A DNA stretch of 5,190 bases from JAJZJT01 sp049964655. Its GTDB lineage: Bacteria > Actinomycetota > Acidimicrobiia > Acidimicrobiales > RAAP-2. Under the pieces are notes generated by a model, which saw nothing but the letters and a program-made list of their open reading frames with translations, made no database searches and was not told where the DNA came from. Both the position numbers and the translations under genes were made by a program. Shown piece after piece: positions 1 through 5,137 of this stretch (within the stretch, counting starts at the first letter, position 1; every line of letters begins with the position of its first letter). The stretch lies in NCBI GenBank assembly GCA_049964655.1, contig JBMFXC010000112.1:1-5190 (forward strand). Reading direction: 5' to 3'.

Positions 1-92
1 GTGCTCAATCCGCACTTGGCCAGGTAGGCGGCGATGGTCGAGCCGTTGTGCCCACCGCCGACGACCACGACGTCGAACCGCTCGTCCGGCAT
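1..92 (-). CDS. FAD-dependent oxidoreductase, phytoene desaturase-like (N-terminal fragment)
   Basis: Only the first 30 codons are present; the gene continues beyond the left edge. The translation begins MPDERFDVVVVGGGHNGSTI and continues AAYLAKCGLS. This is a beta strand, a glycine-rich GGGHNG dinucleotide-binding turn and a following helix, the N-terminal Rossmann fold that binds the ADP part of FAD. The GGGHNG form, with His-Asn after the glycines, is typical of the phytoene desaturase/NAD(P)-FAD oxidoreductase group (COG1233), which dehydrogenates or isomerises isoprenoid and other hydrophobic substrates. The actual substrate cannot be judged from 30 residues. ATG at 92 is preferred over the in-frame GTG at 101, because the purine-rich GGGGAGG/AGGGG stretch (plus positions 101-109) lies 8-10 bases before the ATG but almost touches the GTG. 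A well-formed promoter lies about 140 bases upstream. Confidence 0.8.
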   Translation of the reverse strand, partial: MPDERFDVVVVGGGHNGSTIAAYLAKCGLS

Positions 93-100
93 GCCGCTCA

Positions 101-109
101 CCCCTCCCC
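101..109 (-). promoter_or_regulatory. Ribosome binding site of the oxidoreductase gene
   Basis: On the minus strand this reads CGGGGAGGGG just ahead of the start region. The spacing is 8-10 bases to ATG 92 but only about one base to GTG 101, so it decides the start in favour of the ATG. Confidence 0.55.
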
Positions 110-150
110 GGCAACGCCTGCTGCTGGGTGGCCTCGAGAGCCACTCGGGC

Positions 151-166
151 GGACGGGCAGCCGTCC
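151..166. other. Small perfect hairpin in the leader of the oxidoreductase gene
   Basis: GGACGG and CCGTCC form a perfect 6-bp stem with a GCAG loop (CTGC on the minus strand). If transcription starts near 228 on the minus strand, this hairpin lies within a leader of about 136 bases, about 60 bases before the start codon. A perfect 10-base palindrome, CTCGGCCGAG, sits nearby at 177-186. Such structures arise often by chance in GC-rich DNA, and no riboswitch class is recognised. Confidence 0.3.
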
Positions 167-204
167 ACGAGGCGACCTCGGCCGAGCCGAGCTGACGCTG
201 CGCT

Positions 205-227
205 AGTGAGACGAAACCTGTCTTACT
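205..227. promoter_or_regulatory. Operator-like inverted repeat at the oxidoreductase promoter
   Basis: The arms AGTGAGAC (205-212) and GTCTTACT (220-227) match at 7 of 8 positions around a 7-base centre. The repeat begins at the predicted transcription start (about 228) of the leftward promoter and extends into the early transcribed region, a classic position for a repressor. The size and arrangement suit a dimeric regulator such as a TetR-family protein. No second copy was seen in the intergenic region next to the TetR gene in this window, so its partner is unknown. Confidence 0.5.
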
Positions 228-234
228 GGCTCAT

Positions 235-263
235 AGTGTAGGGAACTCTACGTTGACTGACAA
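235..263 (-). promoter_or_regulatory. Sigma-70-type promoter for the oxidoreductase gene
   Basis: On the minus strand there is a -35 hexamer TTGTCA (258-263, 5 of 6 to consensus), a spacer of exactly 17 bases and a -10 hexamer TACACT (235-240, 4 of 6). The predicted start is near 228, giving a leader of about 136 bases before ATG 92. This area is clearly less GC-rich than its surroundings. A second imperfect palindrome, GTAGGG-AA-CTCTAC (238-251), overlaps the spacer and -10 and could be a further regulator contact. Confidence 0.6.
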
Positions 264-357
264 GGGTCGCGAGCGGTGCCAAGCAGCGATGGCACGACGG
301 CGACTGGGTGCTGCTCGGCGTGGGGGTGCTGGTGGAGAGGTCGCCCAAGGGTTGCCT

Positions 358-392
358 GACCGACGGCGTGCTCGTCGAGCGCGCCGTCGGTC
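358..392. repeat. 35-base near-perfect inverted repeat (hairpin)
   Basis: The outer arms GACCGACGGCG (358-368) and CGCCGTCGGTC (382-392) are an exact 11-bp inverted repeat. Inside, a single T-G pair (369/381) is followed by GCTC/GAGC, leaving a GTC loop, so 16 pairs form with one wobble. It has no flanking T-run, so a standard intrinsic terminator is unlikely. It sits upstream of both divergent genes. If the lipoprotein mRNA starts near 538 it is not in that leader. It may be a protein binding site, a cruciform or REP-like element, or partly a by-product of biased codons in a coding-like tract. Confidence 0.6.
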
Positions 393-525
393 GCCTGCGC
401 CGTGCATCGCGTCGTGGCCGGGACCGTGCACCGACAGCTGGATCCGGTCGTCGAGCCGACGCGACAGGCTGCAGGACGGTGCCGTCGACGGAGGGCGACA
501 CGGTCCTGTGACGGGGCGCTCTCGC

Positions 526-531
526 TACACT
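526..531 (+). promoter_or_regulatory. Possible -10 element of the lipoprotein gene
   Basis: TACACT lies in a slightly AT-richer patch (CTACACTTTTGC) and is identical to the -10 of the oxidoreductase promoter. It would give a start near 538 and a leader of about 80 bases. No good -35 hexamer is found at 16-18 bases, so an alternative sigma factor, an activator or chance are all possible. Confidence 0.3.
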
Positions 532-607
532 TTTGCTCCTGGGAACCGGCAGCCGGCGTCGGTGTGGGTCCGGCGTGCTGGGCCCGATCACAGGTCCGCG
601 GGGAGAA

Positions 608-613
608 GGGAGG
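608..613 (+). promoter_or_regulatory. Ribosome binding site of the lipoprotein gene
   Basis: GGGAGG is placed six bases before GTG 620. It rules in favour of that start over an upstream in-frame start at 533, which has no such site and would put about 29 charged residues ahead of the signal peptide. Confidence 0.75.
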
Positions 614-619
614 CGGAAG

Positions 620-1417
620 GTGTCACGGCACTGGAGGGATCGGCCGAGCGGTCGATCGCCTGTGCTCCTGGGGTTGGTAGGGCTCGGAATGGGCCTGGCA
701 GCTTGCGGCGGAGGCAGCGCGAATGCCACCCACTCGTCCCACTCGTCGACGACCGAGGCCGGTTCGTCGCACGCCGTAGCGCCCGCGTCGACAGCAACGG
801 CGTCGACCACCCCATCGAGCGCCACCGCGCGTTCGGGCGGGTCGGTTGCCGGGTTCGACCTTAAGCAGCTCTCCAGCCTGACCAACTACGCCTTCAACAG
901 TTCCATCCTCGACGGGTCCACGCACGTCACGGAGGTGCAGGGAAGCGTCCACGACCCGACCGACTGGGCGGCAACAGTGTCCGGCATCCCGGTCGACGGC
1001 GTCGTGTTCTACGACATCCACGGGCAGGGGGAGGAGGAGCAAGGAGGTCAGGTCAGCAGCCTGGCCTTGCGCACTCCCGACGGCACCTCCCACCTGTACG
1101 GCGAGGCCTACTATGCCCAGGCGTTGCTGGACGACGTCGATCATCTCGGTCTCCGGCTGACGCCCGACCGAGGCTGCGAAGATGACGGGGTGAACGGTCA
1201 GAACTTCGACCTCGGCAACCCCGTGGGGTCTGCACACACCCAACAGGGCAACGTGTGCCTGGCCGACGGCTCTGGTGCGCTGCTCACCTACTTCCTGCGT
1301 CAACCCACCGGCGGCTCGTCGGGCACCGGCGGCTCGTCGGGCACCGGCGGGGTGATCATCGGTTCCTTCACCGTCACCAAGGTCGGCGGGGTCGGGTCGA
1401 TCAGTCCGCCGGGCTGA
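620..1417 (+). CDS. Secreted lipoprotein of unknown family
   Basis: 265 residues from GTG 620, chosen for its GGGAGG site six bases upstream. The N-terminus has an Arg-rich n-region (residues 1-12), a hydrophobic segment (14-28) and a lipobox LAAC with Cys29 as the lipidated residue, followed by Gly-Gly-Gly-Ser. The protein should therefore be exported, cleaved by signal peptidase II and anchored on the outer face of the membrane. Residues 30-76 are a Ser/Thr/Ala-rich linker. Residues 77-229 look like a globular beta-rich domain containing Cys186 and Cys213, a plausible disulphide. Residues 231-244 are a Gly/Ser repeat (GGSSGTGGSSGTGG) interrupting the domain before a last strand (GSFTVTKVGGVGSI). 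The closing strand and overall size resemble lipid-handling lipoproteins such as the LppX/LprG type, but that is only an impression and no family is assigned. The gene is convergent with the MmpL gene and not in its operon. Confidence 0.85.
   Translation: MSRHWRDRPSGRSPVLLGLVGLGMGLAACGGGSANATHSSHSSTTEAGSSHAVAPASTATASTTPSSATARSGGSVAGFDLKQLSSLTNYAFNSSILDGSTHVTEVQGSVHDPTDWAATVSGIPVDGVVFYDIHGQGEEEQGGQVSSLALRTPDGTSHLYGEAYYAQALLDDVDHLGLRLTPDRGCEDDGVNGQNFDLGNPVGSAHTQQGNVCLADGSGALLTYFLRQPTGGSSGTGGSSGTGGVIIGSFTVTKVGGVGSISPPG
1307..1350 (+). repeat. 18-base tandem repeat inside the lipoprotein gene
   Basis: Two exact copies of an 18-base unit, ACCGGCGGCTCGTCGGGC, lie at 1307-1324 and 1325-1342, followed by eight bases of a third copy. 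They encode a Thr-Gly-Gly-Ser-Ser-Gly linker. Exact nucleotide identity suggests recent slippage and possible length variation between strains, always in frame because 18 is a multiple of three. Confidence 0.85.
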
Positions 1418-1787
1418 GCCTCGGCCAGCACGAGTCCTCGGACCTGGTGGGGTTCGGGGGCCGGTCCAACCAGGTGGCCACGGGTTCGGAAAGCAGCGTC
1501 GCCGAGTCGTTCTGGCCGAGCCCGGGCACTCGCCCGCGTCCAGCGCTACCGGTACGCCACCCGGGCCGACGTCGAAACCGCCGTCACTGCCAGGGTCAGC
1601 TGCTGCGACAGGAGAACAGTCGCTCCGGCAAGAGAGCCGCTCCCACTCGAGCATCGGCCACGTGCCGCCGACCGAGTGGTCGCTCGACGAACGCTCGCAA
1701 GCGCTTCAGGCCACTGGACCAGGTGCCCGGTCGGCGGGGGAAGGCCAGGAGAGCGACCGCGTGACCTTCTCGTCGAGCGGGGTCGGG
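1418..1787. other. Convergent intergenic gap between the lipoprotein and MmpL genes
   Basis: 370 bases separate the two stop codons. No convincing gene was found: frames on both strands are open in places but lack ribosome binding sites and recognisable motifs. It contains several modest inverted repeats, the best at 1443-1474. It could hold a decayed gene, but no family could be recognised. Confidence 0.5.
1443..1474. terminator. Weak candidate bidirectional terminator hairpin
   Basis: CCTGGTGGG (1443-1451) and CCAACCAGG (1466-1474) pair at 8 of 9 positions with a 14-base loop, 26 bases after the lipoprotein stop. There is no T-run on either side. As the only sizeable stem just after the gene, in a convergent gap, it may help end transcription, as U-less hairpins are thought to do in actinobacteria. 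Confidence 0.3.
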
Positions 1788-3962
1788 TCACCGGCGGCGG
1801 TCTCGGGCGGCGGACGGTGTCCCCGTGGGTTTCCTGTGGCCCAGGCTCGCCGCGTCGGTCGCGGTAGGAGGCCTTGGGTGGCGGCTGCGGTCGACCAGGG
1901 TGCTGGGCCACCACAGGGGTGGACCGATGTCGAGGGCCAGGGCAGGTACCAGGGCAGAACGGACGACGACGGTGTCGAGGAGGACGCCGAAGGCCACCAG
2001 GAAGCCGACCTCGGTCAAGGCGATGAGGGGGAGGACACCGAGCACGGAGAAGGTGGCAGCGAGGACGATTCCCGCCGAGGTGATGACGGACCCGGTGACG
2101 GCCAAGCCCCGGACCACCCCCGACTCGGCACCGTCCTCGGCCTCCTCGCGCACCCTGGCCATGAGGAAGATGTTGTAGTCGACGCCCAGGGCCACCAGGA
2201 ACACGAAGCCGAAGATTGGCACCGTGGGGTCGAACCCGGGGAAGCCGAAGACGTGCCGGAAGACCACCGCGCTCACCCCGAGCGACGCGAGATAGGAGAG
2301 CAAGACCGTGGCGACGAGCAGCACTGGGGCGAGCAGGGAGCGTAGGAGCAGGCCGAGCATGACCAACACGACGGCCAGGACGAGGGGGACGAGGAGGTTC
2401 CGGTCGTGGACGGCAGCGGCGGCGAGGTCGACGTTGGTGGCCGTCTCCCCTCCCACCAGGGTCTGGTCGCCGGCGGCGGCGGCAAGTCGATGGCGCAAGA
2501 CCGTGACGGTGTGCTGCGCGGCGTCGCTGGTGGGCGAGGCCTCCAGTACGACCTCGAAGGTTTCGGCGGTGCCAAGCGGCGCGGCCCGCCCTACCGACGC
2601 CACACCGGGCGTCGCACGTGCCGCGGCCAGGGCCGCAGCGAGATGCGTCCGATCAGGAACGAGCACGGTGGCCGGTGCGGAGTCCCCGGCGGGGAAGTTC
2701 GCCGCCAGCACCTGTTCTGCCCGGACCGAGCCGACCAGAGTCCGGAAGCCGTTCTGTTGGTTGACCCCTCCGCGGTAGGAGAAGAGGCCGAGGCAGAGGA
2801 TCCCGAGTGCCAGGGTAAGCGCGACCCACACGCGGCGAGGGTGTCGAGGCAGTCGACGGGCCAGGCGCGCCCAGAGGCCCGGTGTCTGGGACGGTTGGTC
2901 ACCGGAGGCCGGGACGGCTGGCCAGAACGCCTTGCGACCTGCCACCAGGAGCAGGGCAGGAAGGAACACCAGCTGGGCCACCAACGTGCAGAAGATCCCG
3001 GCCGCGCACACTGGGCCGAGCGCGGCAATGTCTTTGAGCTGGGCCAGAGCCAGGCACAAGAGGGACAGGATGACGGTGAGGCTGGAGGTGGCGATGGCGG
3101 GCCCGGCCCGGCGCAGGGCAGATGCCATCGCGTGATGTCGGTCGGCGTGCCGATGCAGTTCCTCCCGATAGCGGGCGATCAGCAGCAGCGCGTAGTCGGT
3201 GCCGGCTCCGAACACCAGCACCGTGAGGATGCCGACCGTCATGCCGTTCACGACGAAGCCGGCTCTGGCCAGGAAGTAGGCGAAACCCTCCGACCAGCTG
3301 GCAGCTACGAGCACCGAGATCAGCGGGAGGATCCACAAGATCGGGCTCCGGTAGATGAGCAGGAGCAGGACGACGACGATGAGGACCGTCACCACGAGCA
3401 GCCGCTTGTCGATTCCGCCGAACGCGTCGGCGGCGTCAGCGGCCGCCCCGGCAGGACCGCCGACGGCAACCCCCAGGCGGCCTGACGGGCCGGCTGACGT
3501 CGACGGTGAGACCGCTTCTTCCTCCACGATGGAGCGAATCGTCCGGACGTCGTCGGCGACGCCCGATCCGGCGAGGTTGGCCGAGATCGGCACGGCAAAG
3601 TAGGCCGCATGGCCGTTCCGTGACGTGATCGTCGGGGACGGACGCCCGGCTCCGGCAAGGTGGCTTGCGGCGATCGCCGTGCGCGCTCGAGCGACAGCGG
3701 CCCGATCGGCGTCACTGAGCTTCCTTGCCCGAGAGAAGACCACGACGGCCGGAAGGGACGTCTTGCCTGCGTGGGCTTCCTGGTACTGCAGCACCTTGGT
3801 GGAGGCTGCGCCCGAAGGCAGGAAGTTGTCGGGCGAGTTCTGCTCCAACGCCGGCAACTTGCCTGCGAGCGGGCCAACCACGGCGACCAACGCGATCGTG
3901 CCGACCACGATCGCCCACTTGGTGCGCCGACCGCAGAGGATCGAGACCACCCGGGCGCCCAC
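1788..3962 (-). CDS. MmpL-family RND transporter
   Basis: 724 residues from GTG 3962, the first start after an in-frame upstream stop, with a weak GGGGG site about seven bases ahead; GTG 3950 is an alternative. The protein has the duplicated RND layout. TM1 is at about 15-32, followed by an extracytoplasmic domain (33-185) and a block of five membrane segments (about 187-341). TM7 (about 377-395) leads to a second, shorter extracytoplasmic domain (396-520) and a last block of five (about 522-675). Each half carries the MmpL Asp-Tyr pair thought to relay protons: GAGTDYALLLIARYREEL (Asp256-Tyr257) and ALGVDYNIFLMARVREE (Asp595-Tyr596). The motif GGETATN (504-510) is also typical. Length matches the shorter actinobacterial MMPL transporters, without the long cytoplasmic tails of some mycobacterial ones. 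Family members export lipids and lipid-like metabolites using the proton gradient; the substrate here is unknown. A divergent TetR gene suggests inducible control. Confidence 0.93.
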   Translation of the reverse strand: MGARVVSILCGRRTKWAIVVGTIALVAVVGPLAGKLPALEQNSPDNFLPSGAASTKVLQYQEAHAGKTSLPAVVVFSRARKLSDADRAAVARARTAIAASHLAGAGRPSPTITSRNGHAAYFAVPISANLAGSGVADDVRTIRSIVEEEAVSPSTSAGPSGRLGVAVGGPAGAAADAADAFGGIDKRLLVVTVLIVVVLLLLIYRSPILWILPLISVLVAASWSEGFAYFLARAGFVVNGMTVGILTVLVFGAGTDYALLLIARYREELHRHADRHHAMASALRRAGPAIATSSLTVILSLLCLALAQLKDIAALGPVCAAGIFCTLVAQLVFLPALLLVAGRKAFWPAVPASGDQPSQTPGLWARLARRLPRHPRRVWVALTLALGILCLGLFSYRGGVNQQNGFRTLVGSVRAEQVLAANFPAGDSAPATVLVPDRTHLAAALAAARATPGVASVGRAAPLGTAETFEVVLEASPTSDAAQHTVTVLRHRLAAAAGDQTLVGGETATNVDLAAAAVHDRNLLVPLVLAVVLVMLGLLLRSLLAPVLLVATVLLSYLASLGVSAVVFRHVFGFPGFDPTVPIFGFVFLVALGVDYNIFLMARVREEAEDGAESGVVRGLAVTGSVITSAGIVLAATFSVLGVLPLIALTEVGFLVAFGVLLDTVVVRSALVPALALDIGPPLWWPSTLVDRSRHPRPPTATDAASLGHRKPTGTPSAARDRRR

Positions 3963-4084
3963 CCTAAGGCCCCCGTCGGATGGTCTGGCGGTAGCGTGAG
4001 CGTCGGCATCTCATGGACCAGAACGATACGTCAATACCACAACACAGTGTAAAGCAGCGCGCTCCGGCCAGCTGGGAGAGCACC
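3963..4084. promoter_or_regulatory. Divergent control region between the MmpL and TetR genes
   Basis: 122 bases lie between the chosen starts, with an AT-richer core at about 4021-4055. On the minus strand a TTACACT element (4046-4052) could be the -10 of the MmpL gene, giving a leader of about 77 bases, but no good -35 is visible. TTGACG (4028-4033, minus) is a -35-like sequence without a good -10. A short palindrome, ACACAGTGT (4042-4050), overlaps the TACACT element and could be half of an operator. The regulator presumably binds here, but its site is not clear. Confidence 0.35.
4074..4078 (+). promoter_or_regulatory. Ribosome binding site of the TetR gene
   Basis: GGGAG lies six bases before GTG 4085. 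An in-frame ATG at 4013 has no such site and would add 24 residues reaching into the AT-rich promoter region, so GTG 4085 is preferred. Confidence 0.7.
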
Positions 4085-4753
4085 GTGAGCGAGCATCGAA
4101 ACCGCCAACGCGAACGGATCCTCGACGCGGTGCTCGAGCTGCTTCGGGAGCACGGTGCGGCCAACGTCACGATGTCGCGGCTGGCCGGGAGGGCAGGGCT
4201 CTCGCGTCCGACCCTGTACCACTACTTCCCCGACATCGATGCCGTCCTGACTGCCTGGGTAGGCCGGGAGGTTGAACGGTCCGTGACGGCCATGATGGCC
4301 GAAGCCGTGTCGATCGAAGACCCTCTGGCCCGAGTGGCACACCTCGTCCACGTCCAAGTGGAGGCCTTCGCAAGCCAACAGCACCGGCTCTCGGTCGAGC
4401 ACTTCGAGGCCGAGACCGGTTCGCCAGCACTTCGGCAAGAGGTCACCGAGCAGATGGACCCGCTCCGCCAGCTGCTCGCCGAGACCATCAGCCAGGCTCA
4501 ACAACTCGGGCTGGTGCACCCTCGCGTCGACGCCACCTTCGGCGCCGAACTGCTCCTCGGGATGCTCGGCGCCGCCCGCCGCCAGATCGTCGCCGGCCGG
4601 CTCCAGCCCGACGCGGCCGAAGCCGCGATCCTCGAACTGCTCGCCGCCGGGTGGCTTGCCGGGTACGCGGCGCAACAGCGTGGGGTCGGTCCGGTCTGGG
4701 GTCGGCACGGTCTGGCGGACGTCCACCACGTGCCACCCGCCCCACCCGGGTGA
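4085..4753 (+). CDS. TetR-family transcriptional regulator
   Basis: 222 residues from GTG 4085 (an ATG at 4013 would give 246). Residues about 8-55 form the TetR DNA-binding domain: helix 1 (RERILDAVLELLREHGAANV), then the helix-turn-helix with MSRLAGRAGLSRPTLYHYFP. The RPTLYHYF recognition helix and the following Asp-Ile-Asp before helix 4 are characteristic. Residues about 60-195 are a helical ligand-binding and dimerisation domain with variable sequence, so the inducer cannot be predicted. The gene is divergent from the MmpL transporter 122 bases away and most likely represses it, and perhaps itself, until a ligand binds. The last 25 or so residues (after GYAAQQRG) are Gly/Pro/His-rich, not helical, and run into transposase-like sequence, so the natural C-terminus may have been replaced. 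An alternative target is the oxidoreductase operator at 205-227. Confidence 0.9.
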   Translation: MSEHRNRQRERILDAVLELLREHGAANVTMSRLAGRAGLSRPTLYHYFPDIDAVLTAWVGREVERSVTAMMAEAVSIEDPLARVAHLVHVQVEAFASQQHRLSVEHFEAETGSPALRQEVTEQMDPLRQLLAETISQAQQLGLVHPRVDATFGAELLLGMLGAARRQIVAGRLQPDAAEAAILELLAAGWLAGYAAQQRGVGPVWGRHGLADVHHVPPAPPG

Positions 4754-4857
4754 AGCCGGAGCTGGTGGCCACCCGGCCGAACGAGATCGACACCTGGGAC
4801 ATCACCATGCTGGGTGGCCCGGCCAAGTGGTCCCCCTTCTAGCTCTACACGGTCTGG
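4744..4857 (+). pseudogene. IS3-type transposase fragment (integrase core, decayed)
   Basis: In a frame different from the TetR gene, the translation reads TRVKPELVATRPNE, IDTWDITMLGGPAKW, SPF, stop, LYTV. This matches the start of the rve/DDE integrase core of IS3-family OrfB proteins, which typically have PELxATxPNxxWSWDITKLxGPAKWxYFxLYxVLD; the Asp of WDIT is the first catalytic residue. It is broken. An in-frame TAG stands at 4840-4842 where the family has an aromatic or His residue. One base appears lost at about 4854, since adding a C restores LYTVLD. Trp is replaced by Asp before WDIT's Thr-Trp pair. Neither the upstream orfA nor the downstream second Asp and Glu region is recognisable, so it is a relic and cannot transpose. 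Confidence 0.75.
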
Positions 4858-5086
4858 ACCACCCAAGGCTCCTTGGAGGCACCTCGCCTTGGACAGGACG
4901 ATGGAGCGATGCCAACAGAGAGGATTCCGGGGAAGGCGTCGACGAGGCCTGGCTACGTGACACCGAGCCCGGCCTCAACCACACCCGGAGAGCCTTCGAG
5001 ACCGGCGAGATGCCGGCGGCAATCTGCTCACCCCGGGTCTCCGAGCCGACCCACCCAGCGAGGGGCAAACCGGCCCTGGACGCGCC
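4858..5086. other. Non-coding stretch between transposase relic and the ssrA end
   Basis: About 230 bases with no recognisable gene on either strand. It may be further decayed insertion-sequence DNA, but no transposase motif could be read in any frame after the frameshift. A compact inverted repeat lies at its left end (4863-4892). Confidence 0.4.
4863..4892. terminator. Nested inverted repeat, possible terminator of the TetR gene
   Basis: CCAAGGC (4863-4869) pairs exactly with GCCTTGG (4886-4892), enclosing GAGG-CA-CCTC (4876-4885). An alternative small stem is CCAAGG-CT-CCTTGG (4863-4876). It lies 110 bases after the regulator's stop and has no T-run, so terminator function is a guess. Confidence 0.3.
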
Positions 5087-5117
5087 ACCGGTGCCCTCCC
5101 ATCAGGGGGACACCGGT
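5087..5117 (-). terminator. GC-rich hairpin downstream of ssrA, likely terminator
   Basis: ACCGGTG (5087-5093) and CACCGGT (5111-5117) are perfectly complementary. The stem continues inward with C- and G-rich strands, interrupted by one mismatch and one bulge, to an ATCA loop. It begins 20 bases after the predicted mature tmRNA 3' end on the minus strand, the expected place for the gene's terminator. It lacks a T-run. Confidence 0.5.
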
Positions 5118-5137
5118 CGGCTCTTGGTTACGTCACG

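Larger units (their letters stand above)
264..619. other. Gene-poor stretch between the divergent oxidoreductase and lipoprotein genes
   Basis: No protein with a credible start and ribosome binding site is seen here. It contains a short stretch (about 281-400) that reads like GC-biased coding sequence on the plus strand, a long inverted repeat (358-392) and a possible -10 element before the lipoprotein (526-531). Open frames crossing it on both strands lack ribosome binding sites and yield low-complexity Arg/Pro/Ala-rich products, as expected by chance at this base composition. Confidence 0.5.

Noticed and set aside
99..101. GTG as the start of the oxidoreductase
   Set aside because: The purine-rich ribosome binding site almost touches it, whereas ATG 92 has suitable spacing and gives the usual short N-terminus before the Rossmann strand.
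253..281. TTGACT at 253-258 as a rightward -35 element
   Set aside because: No -10-like hexamer lies at 16-18 bases downstream on the plus strand (GTGCCA at 17).
223..885. Overlapping open frames on both strands covering the intergenic region and the start of the lipoprotein
   Set aside because: They lack ribosome binding sites, have Arg/Pro/Ser-rich products, and overlap the promoter and a supported gene.
623..1654. A 343-codon open frame on the minus strand across the lipoprotein gene
   Set aside because: It is antisense to a gene with a good ribosome binding site, signal peptide and lipobox. Its product is low-complexity Arg/Gly/Pro-rich, as expected from mirror frames in GC-rich DNA.
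1539..1700. A possible decayed transposase or other gene in the convergent gap
   Set aside because: Both strands were read in several frames; no motif of any family could be recognised and no start with a ribosome binding site was found.
1761..1791. GTGACC...GGTCAC inverted repeat across the MmpL stop codon
   Set aside because: It has only six pairs, a 19-base loop and no T-run, and it overlaps the stop codon, so it is likely chance in GC-rich sequence.
2406..3485. A 359-codon open frame on the plus strand across the MmpL gene
   Set aside because: It is antisense to the MmpL coding sequence, has charged low-complexity composition and shows no recognisable domain.
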